Source: AC-32 sp963821495 (lineage in GTDB: Bacteria > Actinomycetota > Thermoleophilia > Gaiellales > Gaiellaceae). Taken from it: 64,000 nucleotides of DNA. The stretch's first letter is position 1; every line of letters starts with the position of its first letter. The stretch covers positions 1,240,001 through 1,304,000 of the forward strand of contig CAWGEA010000003.1 in assembly GCA_963821495.1 (NCBI GenBank). Direction: 5' to 3'. Under the pieces are notes generated by a model that saw only the letters and a program-made list of their open reading frames with translations, was not told where the DNA came from and searched no databases. This document shows positions 36,201-43,752 of the stretch, one piece after another. Both the position numbers and the translations under genes were made by a program.

Positions 36201-36433
36201 AGGAGGCGAAGCTGAAGCTGGCGCAGGCCGGCGCCGACTACCTCGTCTTCCGCGGCGGCAAGGCGACCGTCGGGCCGCTGCTGCTCGGCTCGGCCGAGCT
36301 GCGCGCGTTGCGCGGGGCTCTCGACACCGCCGTCTACACGACTGCCCGCCGGGAGGTTTCGTTGCGCTCAGATGAATTTTCGTCAGCGGTCCGGTTGGTC
36401 GATGCTATACTCGACGCGCGCCGAGCAGCATGA
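33221..36433 (+). CDS. mfd: Transcription-repair coupling factor Mfd
   Basis: Removes stalled RNA polymerase from DNA lesions and recruits UvrA. The 1070-residue protein has UvrB-like N-terminal domains, the RNA-polymerase interaction region (FVVHEDHGIGKLLGF, then DYLFVGFRGDDRLYVP), the RecG-type motor with GDVGFGKTEVA (P-loop near residue 565) and DEEQRFGV near 664, the GRVGRS motif, and the C-terminal TRCF domain. Length is close to the 1150 of classical Mfd, with a somewhat short N-terminus. The coding region contains a promoter for the next gene near its 3' end. Confidence 0.97.
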   Translation: MDLRETTKPVLHPLVEQLLADERLAAYADALPAPARVSEPALPLLLAALHEHLSRALVCVLPEDADARDAAEAARWFLGEERVALLPSRGVRWGSGLEPPPHLVGERARALDVLAAGGLVCASAAALAEPLPPPRVRPEPIELAAGDTPGLDALAERLALAGYERVDRAQERGQFAVRGGLIDVFPTTGREPLRIELFGDDVESVRAFSAFTQRALHEVDGAIVYPAVERRLDLQEIRRDDERAPLPRDLVSPLDRPPDLVWEADQVREVWAEEFEVELSLKGAAELDSFPHGQAHTFEAQRPAIAARGLAEAESELAGFVRAGNRVVVAFPHRGEALRTANLLRRVEPRILEPGDRLPDEPELFFAVSPARRGFVWRDLGLVLLPDTQVFRKRARTRAAPPGRALQSFADLRTGDFVVHEDHGIGKLLGFETKTVAQVTRDYLFVGFRGDDRLYVPHEQIGKVSKYIGADGGAPALSKLGGKAWQNLKSRARTSLRELAGELLALYARRQQAPGVPYELENEWLERLEAEFPYRETEDQRTAIEAVKEDLEAPRPMDRLVCGDVGFGKTEVAVRAAFAVAVNGKQTLMLVPTTVLAEQHWNTFRERYRDFPVRVEMISRFRSAKEQKQVVADFAAGKVEVLVGTHRVLSRDVIPKELGLVVVDEEQRFGVAQKELLRALRLEVDVLSLSATPIPRTLHMSLSGLRDISVIETPPEGRRPIRTYVGEYDEELVRQALEREHARGGQSFYLHNRVETIEEAAAKIQQLCPALRVQVAHGQMREGELEEKMHSFLRGDADVLVSTTIIESGLDIPQANTLIVERADVLGLAQLYQIRGRVGRSDVLAHAYLFYPDSRELTHEARARLATLADHTELGAGFAIAMRDLEIRGAGDLLGAEQSGHVAALGFELYVELLAEAVAELSGERRPAARPVRVEASVDAYVPAQYIEAEALKIDLHRRLALTETEDELRELQAATEDRYGPLPEPVEHLFAIQEAKLKLAQAGADYLVFRGGKATVGPLLLGSAELRALRGALDTAVYTTARREVSLRSDEFSSAVRLVDAILDARRAA
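36403..36411 (+). promoter_or_regulatory. Extended -10 promoter (TGCTATACT) inside the mfd 3' end
   Basis: TATACT at 36406-36411 matches 5 of 6 consensus bases and is preceded by TG with one base between (TGnTATACT), the extended -10 form. A transcription start near 36418 would give a short leader to the parvulin lipoprotein gene. The surrounding sequence is AT-richer than the rest of mfd. Confidence 0.6.
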
Positions 36434-36462
36434 GCAAAACCCCTGCTGCTGGCGCTTTTTCC

Positions 36463-37557
36463 ATGAAACGAATCCTCCTGATCTGCATGGGCACGCTCGT
36501 CGTCCTGCTGGCCGCAGCGTGCGGTAGCAGCGGGTCGCAGGAGGTCTCCAACGACTCGGTCGCAGTCGTCGGCGACCGGCAGATCTCGAAGTCCGACTGG
36601 GACGCGCTGATCGAGCAGACGCGCCGGAACTTCGCTGCCACCAAGCGGCAGTTCCCGAAGCCCGGCTCGGTCGACCTCGCCAACCTGAAGGCGAACGCGA
36701 CGCAGTTCCTGATCCAGAGCAGCGAGTACCAGCAGGAGGCCGACAAGCTGGGCGCCAAGATCAGCGACAAGGACATCGAGGCGCGGCTGCAGCAGATCAA
36801 GCAGCAGTACTACGGGAACCCCGCCGGCCAGAAGAAGGCGTCGCAGGCGCAGATGGACAAGCGCTACCAGCAGGCGCTGAAGCAGCAGGGCTTCACCGAC
36901 AAGGAGGTCCGGGCGGGGATCAAGCTGCAGCTGATCCGCGAGAAGGTCTTCGAGAAGGTCACGAGCGACGTCAAGGTCAGCGACGCCGACGTCAAGGCCT
37001 ACTACGACAAGAACAAGAAGCAGTACGAGACGCCCGCGCAGCCCGAGAGCCGCGACGTGCGACACATCCTGGTCAAGAAGAAGGCGCTCGCCGACCGGCT
37101 CTACGCGCAGCTGCAGGCGAACCCCGGGAAGTTCGCGAAGCTCGCCAAGCAGTACTCGACCGACACCTCGTCGGCCGCGAACGGCGGCAAGCTGCCGCCG
37201 GGGACGGCGGTCAAGGGTCGCCTCGTGCCCGAGTTCGAGAAGGTCGCCTTCTCGATCAAGGAGCACGTGATCTCGAAGCCGGTGCACTCGCAGTTCGGCT
37301 GGCACATCATCGAGGCCCTCGGGCCGATCAAGTCCGGCACGCCCGCGAAGCCGACGCCGCTCTCGCAGGTGAAGGAGGCGATCCGCCAGCAGCTCCTCTC
37401 GCAGCAGAAGCAGAAGGAGATGGACAAGTGGCTCGCCGGGATCAAGAAGTCGTACTGCAAGAAGATCGGCTACCAGCAGGGCTACGCGCCGCCGCCGGGC
37501 CAGGACCCGTGCAAGCAGTCGGCGAGCACGACCGGCGCCGCCACGACCACCCGCTAG
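36463..37557 (+). CDS. Parvulin-type peptidylprolyl isomerase lipoprotein (PrsA/SurA-like)
   Basis: A 364-residue extracytoplasmic folding factor. MKRILLICMGTLVVLLAAAC is a lipoprotein signal peptide with Cys as the lipidation site. A SurA_N-like helical region (residues about 40-180, many Lys/Gln) is followed by a parvulin domain (about 195-295) with RHILVKKKALADRLYAQL, FAKLAKQYSTDTSS and GWHIIEALG. An in-frame ATG at 36430 would put 11 extra residues before the signal; I prefer 36463. Downstream is mazG. Confidence 0.88.
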   Translation: MKRILLICMGTLVVLLAAACGSSGSQEVSNDSVAVVGDRQISKSDWDALIEQTRRNFAATKRQFPKPGSVDLANLKANATQFLIQSSEYQQEADKLGAKISDKDIEARLQQIKQQYYGNPAGQKKASQAQMDKRYQQALKQQGFTDKEVRAGIKLQLIREKVFEKVTSDVKVSDADVKAYYDKNKKQYETPAQPESRDVRHILVKKKALADRLYAQLQANPGKFAKLAKQYSTDTSSAANGGKLPPGTAVKGRLVPEFEKVAFSIKEHVISKPVHSQFGWHIIEALGPIKSGTPAKPTPLSQVKEAIRQQLLSQQKQKEMDKWLAGIKKSYCKKIGYQQGYAPPPGQDPCKQSASTTGAATTTR

Positions 37558-37739
37558 GTTCGAGGGCTTGACGCAACGCCGTCTGAGCCGACGAAACGCG
37601 CTGCTCGCCACCGGCTCCGCCCTGGTAACGCAGTCGCGCCCGTACCTTCCTGATCCTGGAACGCGTAGCGTTTGCGTCCTTGCCTCGGAACGACCATCGC
37701 GCCCCGGCGACGAGCGGCGTTCCGCCAATCCCTCGTAGC

Positions 37740-38537
37740 GTGGCGCTCGGCGAGGCGCTGCTCGAGCTGCAGCAGCTGACCGAGCGGCTCCGCCGCGACT
37801 GCCCCTGGGACCGCGAGCAGACCGCGCGGACGATCGTCCCGCACACGGTCGAGGAGGCCTATGAGGTCGCCGAGGCCGCCCTCGGGGACGACCGCGCGAA
37901 GCTGCTCGACGAGCTCGGCGACCTGCTCTTCCAGGTCTACTTCCTCGCGCTCCTGCTCGAGGAGGAGGGCGCCGGCGACCTCGAGGCCGTCGCGCGAGCC
38001 GTGCACGAGAAGCTCGTCCGCAGGCACCCGCACGTCTTCGGCGAGGCAAAGGCCAGCACCCCGGGGCGCGTCCGCGAGAACTGGGAGCGGATCAAGCGCG
38101 AGCAGGAGGAGCGCGAGGGCGTCTTCCACGACATCTCCGGAACGCTGCCCGCGCTGCTCTATGCGCGCAAGGTGCAGCGCCGCGCGCGGGCGGTGGGGTT
38201 CGAGTACCCGGACGTCGACGGTGCGCTGGCCGACCTCGACGACGAGCTGCGCGAGCTGAAGGAGGCGATCGCCGAGGCCGGCGGCGAGCCCGCGCCCGAG
38301 ACCGAGCCGCACCCACACGTCTTCGAGGAGCTCGGCGACGTGCTCTTCGCGTCGGTGAACGTCGCGCGGCGCCTGAACGTCGATCCCGAGCTGGCGCTGC
38401 GCGCGATGAGCGACCGCTTCGTCGCCCGCGTCGAGCGCGCGGAGCGGCTGGCCGGCGAGGAGGGCAAGAGCTGGACGGAGCTCGCCCTCGACGAGCAGGA
38501 CCGCTACTTCGATCGAGCCAAGGAGGCAGGCGTATGA
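37740..38537 (+). CDS. mazG: Nucleoside triphosphate pyrophosphohydrolase MazG
   Basis: A 265-residue tandem MazG all-alpha NTPase that removes non-canonical nucleotides. It has the conserved LRRDCPWDREQTARTI, EEAYEVAEA, LDELGDLLFQVYF (the EExxE/ExxD metal sites) and a second copy, FEELGDVLFASVNVARR. The GTG at 37740 gives a typical N-terminus; a TTG at 37680 is also in frame. The stop overlaps the enolase ATG (ATGA). The 180 bp upstream contain no gene that I can recognise. Confidence 0.93.
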   Translation: MALGEALLELQQLTERLRRDCPWDREQTARTIVPHTVEEAYEVAEAALGDDRAKLLDELGDLLFQVYFLALLLEEEGAGDLEAVARAVHEKLVRRHPHVFGEAKASTPGRVRENWERIKREQEEREGVFHDISGTLPALLYARKVQRRARAVGFEYPDVDGALADLDDELRELKEAIAEAGGEPAPETEPHPHVFEELGDVLFASVNVARRLNVDPELALRAMSDRFVARVERAERLAGEEGKSWTELALDEQDRYFDRAKEAGV

Positions 38538-39805
38538 CGGCAATCGCGAGTGTCCACGCCCGGCAGGTGCTCGACTCCCGCGGCAACCCGACCGTCGAGG
38601 TCGAGGTCGCGCTGGAGTCCGGCGCGTCGGGCCGTGCGGCCGTCCCCTCGGGCGCGTCCACCGGCGTCCACGAGGCGCTGGAGCTGCGCGACGGCGGCGA
38701 GGCCTGGGGCGGCAAGGGGGTCACGCAGGCGGTCGGCAACGTGAACGGCGAGATCGCGGGAGCGCTGGGCGGCCTCGACGCGGGCGACCAGCGGGCACTC
38801 GACGAGCGGCTGATCGAGCTAGACGGCACGACGAACAAGGGACGGCTGGGAGCGAACGCGATTCTCGGGGTCTCGCTCGCGGCGGCGAAGGCGGCCGCGG
38901 CCGAGGCCGGCGTCTCGCTCTACCGCCACCTCGGCGGGGAGGAGGCGCGCACGCTGCCGGTGCCGATGCTGAACGTGATCAACGGCGGCGCCCACGCGCA
39001 GAACTCGATCGACCTGCAGGAGTTCATGGTCGCGCCCGCGGGCGCCGGGAGCTTCGCCGAGGCGCTCCAGGTCGGAGTGGAGGTCTTCCACGCCCTGCGC
39101 GCGCTCCTGCACGAGCGCGGCTTCGCGACCGCGGTCGGTGACGAAGGCGGCTTCGCGCCCGACCTCGGCTCCAGCGACGAGGCGATCGAGGCGGTGCTCG
39201 AAGCGGCGGAGCGTGCGGGCCACGGCGACCGGGTCGCGATCGCGCTCGACCCGGCCGCAAGCGAGCTCTACGACGAGGGCCGCTACCGCTTCGAAGGCCG
39301 CGACGAGGACGGCGGCGGGATGGTCTCGTTCTGGGAGCAGCTCGTCTCGCGCCACCCCGTCGTCTCGCTCGAGGATCCGCTCGCCGAGGACGACTGGGAG
39401 ACGTGGGGCGCGCTGACCGAGCGGCTCGGCACCGGGGTGCAGCTCGTCGGCGACGACATCTTCGTCACCAACCCGGAGCGGCTGCGGCGCGGGATCATGG
39501 AGAACGTCGGCAACGCGATCCTGGTCAAGGTCAACCAGATCGGGACGCTGACCGAGACGCTCGACACGATCGGGCTCGCGCGCGAGGCCGGCTACGCCTG
39601 CGTGATGTCGCATCGCTCGGGCGAGACCGAGGACACGACGATCGCCGACCTCGCGGTTGCGACCAACTGCGGCCAGATCAAGACGGGCGCGCCCTCGCGC
39701 AGCGACCGGGTCGCGAAGTACAACCAGCTGCTACGGATCGAGGAAGAGCTCGGCGGCCGCGCGCGCTTTCCGGGCTGGGACGCGTTCCCCCGCTTCCGTC
39801 GCTAG
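38534..39805 (+). CDS. eno: Enolase (phosphopyruvate hydratase)
   Basis: Glycolytic enzyme converting 2-phosphoglycerate to phosphoenolpyruvate. The 423-residue protein shows ARQVLDSRGNPTVEVEV, PSGASTGVHEALELRDG, VGDEGGFAP, SLEDPLAEDDW, VKVNQIGTLTET and SHRSGETEDTTIADL, covering the metal ligands and catalytic Lys/Glu. It overlaps mazG by four bases. Together with the pyruvate kinase downstream it forms a lower-glycolysis pair. Confidence 0.98.
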   Translation: MTAIASVHARQVLDSRGNPTVEVEVALESGASGRAAVPSGASTGVHEALELRDGGEAWGGKGVTQAVGNVNGEIAGALGGLDAGDQRALDERLIELDGTTNKGRLGANAILGVSLAAAKAAAAEAGVSLYRHLGGEEARTLPVPMLNVINGGAHAQNSIDLQEFMVAPAGAGSFAEALQVGVEVFHALRALLHERGFATAVGDEGGFAPDLGSSDEAIEAVLEAAERAGHGDRVAIALDPAASELYDEGRYRFEGRDEDGGGMVSFWEQLVSRHPVVSLEDPLAEDDWETWGALTERLGTGVQLVGDDIFVTNPERLRRGIMENVGNAILVKVNQIGTLTETLDTIGLAREAGYACVMSHRSGETEDTTIADLAVATNCGQIKTGAPSRSDRVAKYNQLLRIEEELGGRARFPGWDAFPRFRR

Positions 39806-39830
39806 CCCGCGCGCGAGCTATCGTGGCCTC

Positions 39831-41243
39831 GTGACCGATGCCACGCGCCGCACGAAGATCGTGGCCACGATCGGGCCCGCGTGCTCGACCCCGGAGACGC
39901 TCTCGCAGCTCGTCCGCGCCGGGGTCGACGGCGCCAGGCTCAACCTCTCGCACGGGACGCACGAGCAACACCGCGAATGGGCGCGTCTCGTGCGAGACAC
40001 CGAGCGCGAGCTCGGCCGGCCGATCGCGCTGATCGCCGACCTGCAGGGCCCGAAGCTGCGCATCGGCGACCTCGAGGAGCCGGTCTCGCTGCGGCGCGGC
40101 GAGCACGTCGTCGTCGCGGCGGCCGACGCCTCTCTCAACGGCGAGCTGCCCGTGATGCCGGCCGTGATCAGCGAGGTGCTGCAGCCGGGGCACGACGTGC
40201 TGATCGACGACGGGCTCGTGCGCCTGCGCGTCGAGGCAGTCGAGTCCGGGCGAGCCACCTGCGCCGTGGTCGAGGGCGGCGTCGTCTCCTCGCACAAGGG
40301 CGTCAACCTGCCGGGCGTCCCCATCCCGATCCCGTCGCTGACGCGCAAGGACCTCGACGACCTCGACCTCGCGGTCGAGCTGGAGGCCGACTTCGTTGCG
40401 CTCTCGTTCGTGCGGTCGGCGGCCGACGTGCGCGACCTGCGCGCGCTGATCGAGCAGGCCGGCTCCCACGCGCACGTGATCGCAAAGATCGAGAAGTCCG
40501 AGGCGGTGGACGCGCTGGACGAGATCCTCGTCGAGACGCACGCGGTGATGGTGGCCCGCGGCGACCTCGGGGTCGAGATCGGCCCGGCGCTCGTGCCGCT
40601 GCTGCAGAAGCGGATCATCACCGCCGCGCTCGAGCGCGGGAAGCCGGTGATCACGGCGACGCAGATGCTCGAGTCGATGGTGCACCAGGCCGAGCCGACG
40701 CGCGCCGAGGCGAGCGACGTGGCCAACGCGATCCTCGACGGGACCTCGGCGCTGATGCTCTCGGGCGAGACGGCCGTCGGCGAGTACCCGATCGAGTCGG
40801 TCGCCTACATGGACCGGATCGCGCGGGCCGTCGAGCCCAGCCTCGGCTATCGCCACCAGCTGCCCGAGGTCGCGGACGAGCCGTCGGTGGGCGAGGCGAT
40901 GTCGAACGCGGCGTGTGACCTCGCCGAAACGCTGCGCGCGAAGGCGATCCTCGTCCCGACCTACACGGGCAGGACGGCGTCCGCGGTCGCGCGCCTCCGT
41001 CCCCGCCGGCCGATCGTCGCGCTCACGCACAACGACTTCGCCCTGCGCCAGATGGCCCTCGAGTGGGGCGTGACGCCGCTCCTGATCCCTGAGTGCGACG
41101 ACGTGGACGCGCTGCTGCGGCGCTCGCTGCAGGCGGCCCGCGAGTCGGGGCTCGTCGAGGAGGGCGGCCGGGTCGTGATCACGGCCGGCACGATGGTGAA
41201 CCTCCCGGGCACGACCGACCTGATCAAGGTCGACGTCGTCTAG
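39831..41243 (+). CDS. pyk: Pyruvate kinase
   Basis: Final glycolytic step, phosphoenolpyruvate plus ADP to pyruvate plus ATP. The 470-residue enzyme begins RRTKIVATIGPACS, then NLSHGTHEQH, IEKSEAVDALDEIL, MVARGDLGVEIG and ATQMLESMVHQAEPTRAE, the standard active-site set. I chose GTG 39831 (VTDATRRTK) because sequence upstream overlaps enolase and is not conserved. Directly downstream are ftsB-like and DUF501 genes. Confidence 0.97.
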   Translation: MTDATRRTKIVATIGPACSTPETLSQLVRAGVDGARLNLSHGTHEQHREWARLVRDTERELGRPIALIADLQGPKLRIGDLEEPVSLRRGEHVVVAAADASLNGELPVMPAVISEVLQPGHDVLIDDGLVRLRVEAVESGRATCAVVEGGVVSSHKGVNLPGVPIPIPSLTRKDLDDLDLAVELEADFVALSFVRSAADVRDLRALIEQAGSHAHVIAKIEKSEAVDALDEILVETHAVMVARGDLGVEIGPALVPLLQKRIITAALERGKPVITATQMLESMVHQAEPTRAEASDVANAILDGTSALMLSGETAVGEYPIESVAYMDRIARAVEPSLGYRHQLPEVADEPSVGEAMSNAACDLAETLRAKAILVPTYTGRTASAVARLRPRRPIVALTHNDFALRQMALEWGVTPLLIPECDDVDALLRRSLQAARESGLVEEGGRVVITAGTMVNLPGTTDLIKVDVV

Positions 41244-41278
41244 CAGGGGACGGCCGCGCGACGGCGAATCGCGCCGCC

Positions 41279-41614
41279 GTGGCCACGCGTTCGCGCAAGC
41301 CTCCGCGCTCCCGCTATCTGATGCGCTGGGTCGCCGTCGGGGCGATCGTCCTCGTCGGGCTCCTCTACGCGCGCCCGCTGCGCAGCTACGTCCAGACCAA
41401 GCACGACCTGGCCCGGCGCGCGGCCGAGGTGCGTGCGCTGAAGGCCGACCGGCGCGCGCTCCAGCACCGGCTCGCCGAGTCGACCACCGGCGAAGCGCTG
41501 ACCCGGGAGGCGCGGCGACTGGGGCTCGTGCGCCCGGGAGAGCGGCTCTTCATCGTCAAGGGCGTCTCGGCCTGGGTGCACGGCAAGGCTAGGCTCACGA
41601 ACGGTGGACGATGA
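41279..41614 (+). CDS. FtsB/DivIC-type septum formation initiator
   Basis: A 111-residue bitopic protein: basic N-terminus (RSRKPPRSRYL), one membrane helix (RWVAVGAIVLVGLLYARPL, about 15-33), then a coiled coil (DLARRAAEVRALKADRRALQ) and a short C-terminal part LVRPGERLFIVK, the usual DivIC/FtsB ending. It forms part of the FtsQ-FtsL-FtsB divisome link. The eno/pyk-ftsB-DUF501 order is common in actinobacteria. Confidence 0.87.
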   Translation: MATRSRKPPRSRYLMRWVAVGAIVLVGLLYARPLRSYVQTKHDLARRAAEVRALKADRRALQHRLAESTTGEALTREARRLGLVRPGERLFIVKGVSAWVHGKARLTNGGR

Positions 41615-42059
41615 CCGCGCGATCGTGGAGCGCCAGCTCGGCCGGCCGCCTCGCGCGTTCAGGCGCGTGGCCGTGCGTTGCCCCTTCGGGCGTCCCGCGG
41701 TAACCGAGCAGGCGCCGCGCGACGAGTCGGGCGAGCCGTTCCCGACGACCTACTGGATCACGTGCCGCCACCTCGCCGCGGCCATCGCGCGGGTCGAGGC
41801 GGAGGGCGGCGTCGAGCGCTGGAGCCGCTGCGCGCGCGAGGACGAGGCGCTGCGGGAGAGCCTGGAGCGCGGCCACGAGGAGCAGCGCCGGCTGCGGCCC
41901 GAGCTACCGGGCGGGATCGGCGGTCAGGTCCGCCCCGGCGGGCTCAAGTGCCTACACGCGCACGTGGCCTTCGCACTCGCTCGTCCCGGCTACGAGCTCG
42001 GCGAGCGCATGGTCGCCGAGCTCGAGCCGCTGTGGCCCGACCGCTGCTGCAGCGTCTAG
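41604..42059 (+). CDS. DUF501 family protein
   Basis: A 151-residue conserved protein of unknown function, characteristic of actinobacteria. Recognisable segments are IVERQLGRPPRAFRRVAVRC (first 25 residues), FPTTYWITCRHLAAAIARVE and GGIGGQVRPGGLKCLHAHVAFALARP. The Cys/His content (CRHL, CLHAH) hints at metal binding, which is unproved. The GTG start overlaps the ftsB-like gene by 11 bp. Confidence 0.9.
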   Translation: MDDDRAIVERQLGRPPRAFRRVAVRCPFGRPAVTEQAPRDESGEPFPTTYWITCRHLAAAIARVEAEGGVERWSRCAREDEALRESLERGHEEQRRLRPELPGGIGGQVRPGGLKCLHAHVAFALARPGYELGERMVAELEPLWPDRCCSV

Positions 42060-42073
42060 CATCGAGCGCCGAG

Positions 42074-42382
42074 ATGGAGAGCACGCTCGAGACGACCCGC
42101 CGCGAGTGGGAGGACGGGAACCGCCGGCTGCAGGCCGCGGATCGCTCGCTTCACGAGCGGCTGCTCGCCGAGGTCGGCGTCGTGCTCGAGGAGCTGCGCC
42201 GCCGCGTCGGCCAGACCTTCACGCTCGACGAGCTCGCCGCGGCCTACGGCGACGCCGACCGCTGGGTGCAGGAGGCGCTCGTCGAGGCGGAGCCGGCGCC
42301 GGGCTGGCCGGCGCGCACGACGACGGTGCAGGAAGCCGCGTTCTACCTCTACTCCCGCGGCGCGGTCGACTACCGGCCGTGA
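42074..42382 (+). CDS. Conserved-looking small protein, function unknown
   Basis: A 102-residue, acidic, mostly helical protein: an N-terminal Glu/Arg/Leu coiled-coil (REWEDGNRRLQAADRSLHER), then a part reading FTLDELAAAYGDADRWVQEA and ending AAFYLYSRGAVDYRP. No family is recognised. It starts 14 bases after the DUF501 stop and overlaps the next gene by four bases, so it belongs to the ftsB-DUF501 unit. Confidence 0.75.
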   Translation: MESTLETTRREWEDGNRRLQAADRSLHERLLAEVGVVLEELRRRVGQTFTLDELAAAYGDADRWVQEALVEAEPAPGWPARTTTVQEAAFYLYSRGAVDYRP

Positions 42383-42588
42383 GCGCTCGCGACCGCAGGC
42401 GCCGGAGGAGCTCGACCCGCCGCCGCGCGATCTGGGTCGTGGTCTTCGTGCTGGTCTTCGCGGTCGGGATCGCCTTCGGCCAGGCGCTCGAGGACAACCC
42501 GCGGCCGGCGTCGACGATCACGCAGGATCGCACCTTCACGGTGCCGTCGGTCTCCGAGACCGAGACCGTGACCGTCACGGCGCCGTGA
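42379..42588 (+). CDS. Small single-pass membrane protein
   Basis: A 69-residue protein with a strongly basic N-terminus (RDRRRRRSSTRRR), one helix (AIWVVVFVLVFAVGIAFG) and a Thr/Val-rich external tail. The orientation is type II-like. No family is recognised. It overlaps the previous gene by four bases (GTGA), indicating coupled translation. Confidence 0.72.
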   Translation: MSARDRRRRRSSTRRRAIWVVVFVLVFAVGIAFGQALEDNPRPASTITQDRTFTVPSVSETETVTVTAP

Positions 42589-42619
42589 GCTCGGCGTGTT
42601 AGGAACCAGGAGCTTTGGG

Positions 42620-42625
42620 TAGATT
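42620..42625 (+). promoter_or_regulatory. Candidate -10 element (TAGATT)
   Basis: TAGATT lies nine bases before the start codon of the HTH-receiver gene and would give a nearly leaderless transcript. No convincing -35 hexamer is seen. Confidence 0.35.
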
Positions 42626-42634
42626 CGGCGCCGC

Positions 42635-43219
42635 ATGGCTCGTGAAAGCTCGAACCCTCGAAAACCACCCGGCGAGCCCGAGTGGCTCACGCTCGGCGAG
42701 GCTGCTCGCTACCTCGGAGTCGCCCAGAGCACGATCCGCAAGTGGTCCGACAACGGCCGCGTCCGCGCGTTCTATACGCCCGGCCGCCACCGGCGCTACC
42801 GGCGCGAGGATCTCGACGCCTTCCTCGAGAGCTCGGGCCCGGCCCCGGACGGCGGCCCGCTCGTGCTGATCGTCGACGACGACGAGCAGGTGCGGGAGTA
42901 CGTGCGGGTCAGCCTCGAGGCCGAGGGCTACAGCGTGCGCGAGGCCGGCAACGCCGAGGAGGGCCTGCGCGTGCTCGAGGAGATCAAACCCGACCTCGTG
43001 CTGCTCGACGTGATGATGCCGCAGGTCGACGGCTGGGAGATGCTGCGCCGCGTGCAGGAGCGCCACGGGGTGGGGGCGATCCCCGTCGTGATGTTCAGCG
43101 GCAAGGTCGACGACGTCGAGGCGGACGAGGCGGCCGAGCGCGGAGCGAAGGGATTCATCGGGAAGCCGTTCGACCCGGGCCTGCTGGTCGAGCAGACGAA
43201 GCAGCTCCTCTCCTTCTGA
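42635..43219 (+). CDS. HTH (BldC/excisionase-type) - receiver domain fusion
   Basis: A 194-residue two-domain protein. Residues about 17-66 form a MerR/BldC-like helix-turn-helix (LTLGEAARYLGVAQSTIRKW, then TPGRHRRYRREDLDAFL). Residues about 75-193 form a response-regulator receiver with LIVDDDEQVR (acidic pair), LVLLDVMMPQVDG (phosphorylated Asp), VVMFSGK and the conserved Lys in GFIGKPF. The order is reversed compared with ordinary response regulators. A cognate kinase is not adjacent. Confidence 0.88.
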   Translation: MARESSNPRKPPGEPEWLTLGEAARYLGVAQSTIRKWSDNGRVRAFYTPGRHRRYRREDLDAFLESSGPAPDGGPLVLIVDDDEQVREYVRVSLEAEGYSVREAGNAEEGLRVLEEIKPDLVLLDVMMPQVDGWEMLRRVQERHGVGAIPVVMFSGKVDDVEADEAAERGAKGFIGKPFDPGLLVEQTKQLLSF

Positions 43220-43752
43220 TCGGGGTCGACCGCCACCTCGAGCGCTGGGTCGTCCTCCACCGCGTCGACTGGCTGAACGCGCCTGTCGTCGACCTGACGC
43301 GGATCGGGACCGACGGACTGGTCTTCCTCGTCGTCGGTGCCGTGCTCGCGGTGATCTGGCGCCGGCCGTGGTTCTTCGTCGCGCTCGTGACCGCGACGCT
43401 CGCCGCGGACGGGCTCTCGTATCTCCTGCGGCAGTGGATCGGCCGCGACCGGCCTCCGCTCGTCTACCCGAATCCGAGGCCGCTCGTCTCGCTCCCGCAT
43501 TCCGGTGCGTTCCCCTCGGGGCACGCGTCGGCCGCATTCGCGGCCGCGACGGTGATCGCGTGGGCCTCGCGGCCGCTCGCGGTCCCGGCCTTCCTGCTAG
43601 CCGCCGCGATCGCGTGGTCGCGCGTCTACGTCGGCGTGCACTGGCCGCTCGACGTGCTCGGCGGAGCGGTCCTCGGGACGCTGGTCGCTATAGCTCTTCT
43701 GAGGCTCTCAGCAGTCCGGCCACGATCACTGCGATCGCCGCCAGCAGGCTGA
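43219..43752 (+). CDS. PAP2-family membrane phosphatase, start codon unusual
   Basis: A 177-residue membrane phosphatase. The tripartite motif is complete: RQWIGRDRPP, PSGHASAAFAAA and SRVYVGVHWPLDVLGG. This family dephosphorylates lipid phosphates such as undecaprenyl pyrophosphate. The conserved N-terminus (HLERWVVLHRVDWLN) begins directly at the stop of the receiver gene, but no ATG, GTG or TTG is in frame there. The first codons are CTG ATC GGG GTC. Translation may start at ATC 43219 or CTG 43216, coupled to the upstream stop, or one base may be wrong. The first canonical start is GTG 43342. The 3' end overlaps the opposing gene. Confidence 0.82.
   Translation: MGVDRHLERWVVLHRVDWLNAPVVDLTRIGTDGLVFLVVGAVLAVIWRRPWFFVALVTATLAADGLSYLLRQWIGRDRPPLVYPNPRPLVSLPHSGAFPSGHASAAFAAATVIAWASRPLAVPAFLLAAAIAWSRVYVGVHWPLDVLGGAVLGTLVAIALLRLSAVRPRSLRSPPAG

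Noticed and set aside
37558..37739. A short gene between the parvulin lipoprotein and mazG
   Set aside because: No frame shows a convincing start with ribosome binding site or protein-like composition.
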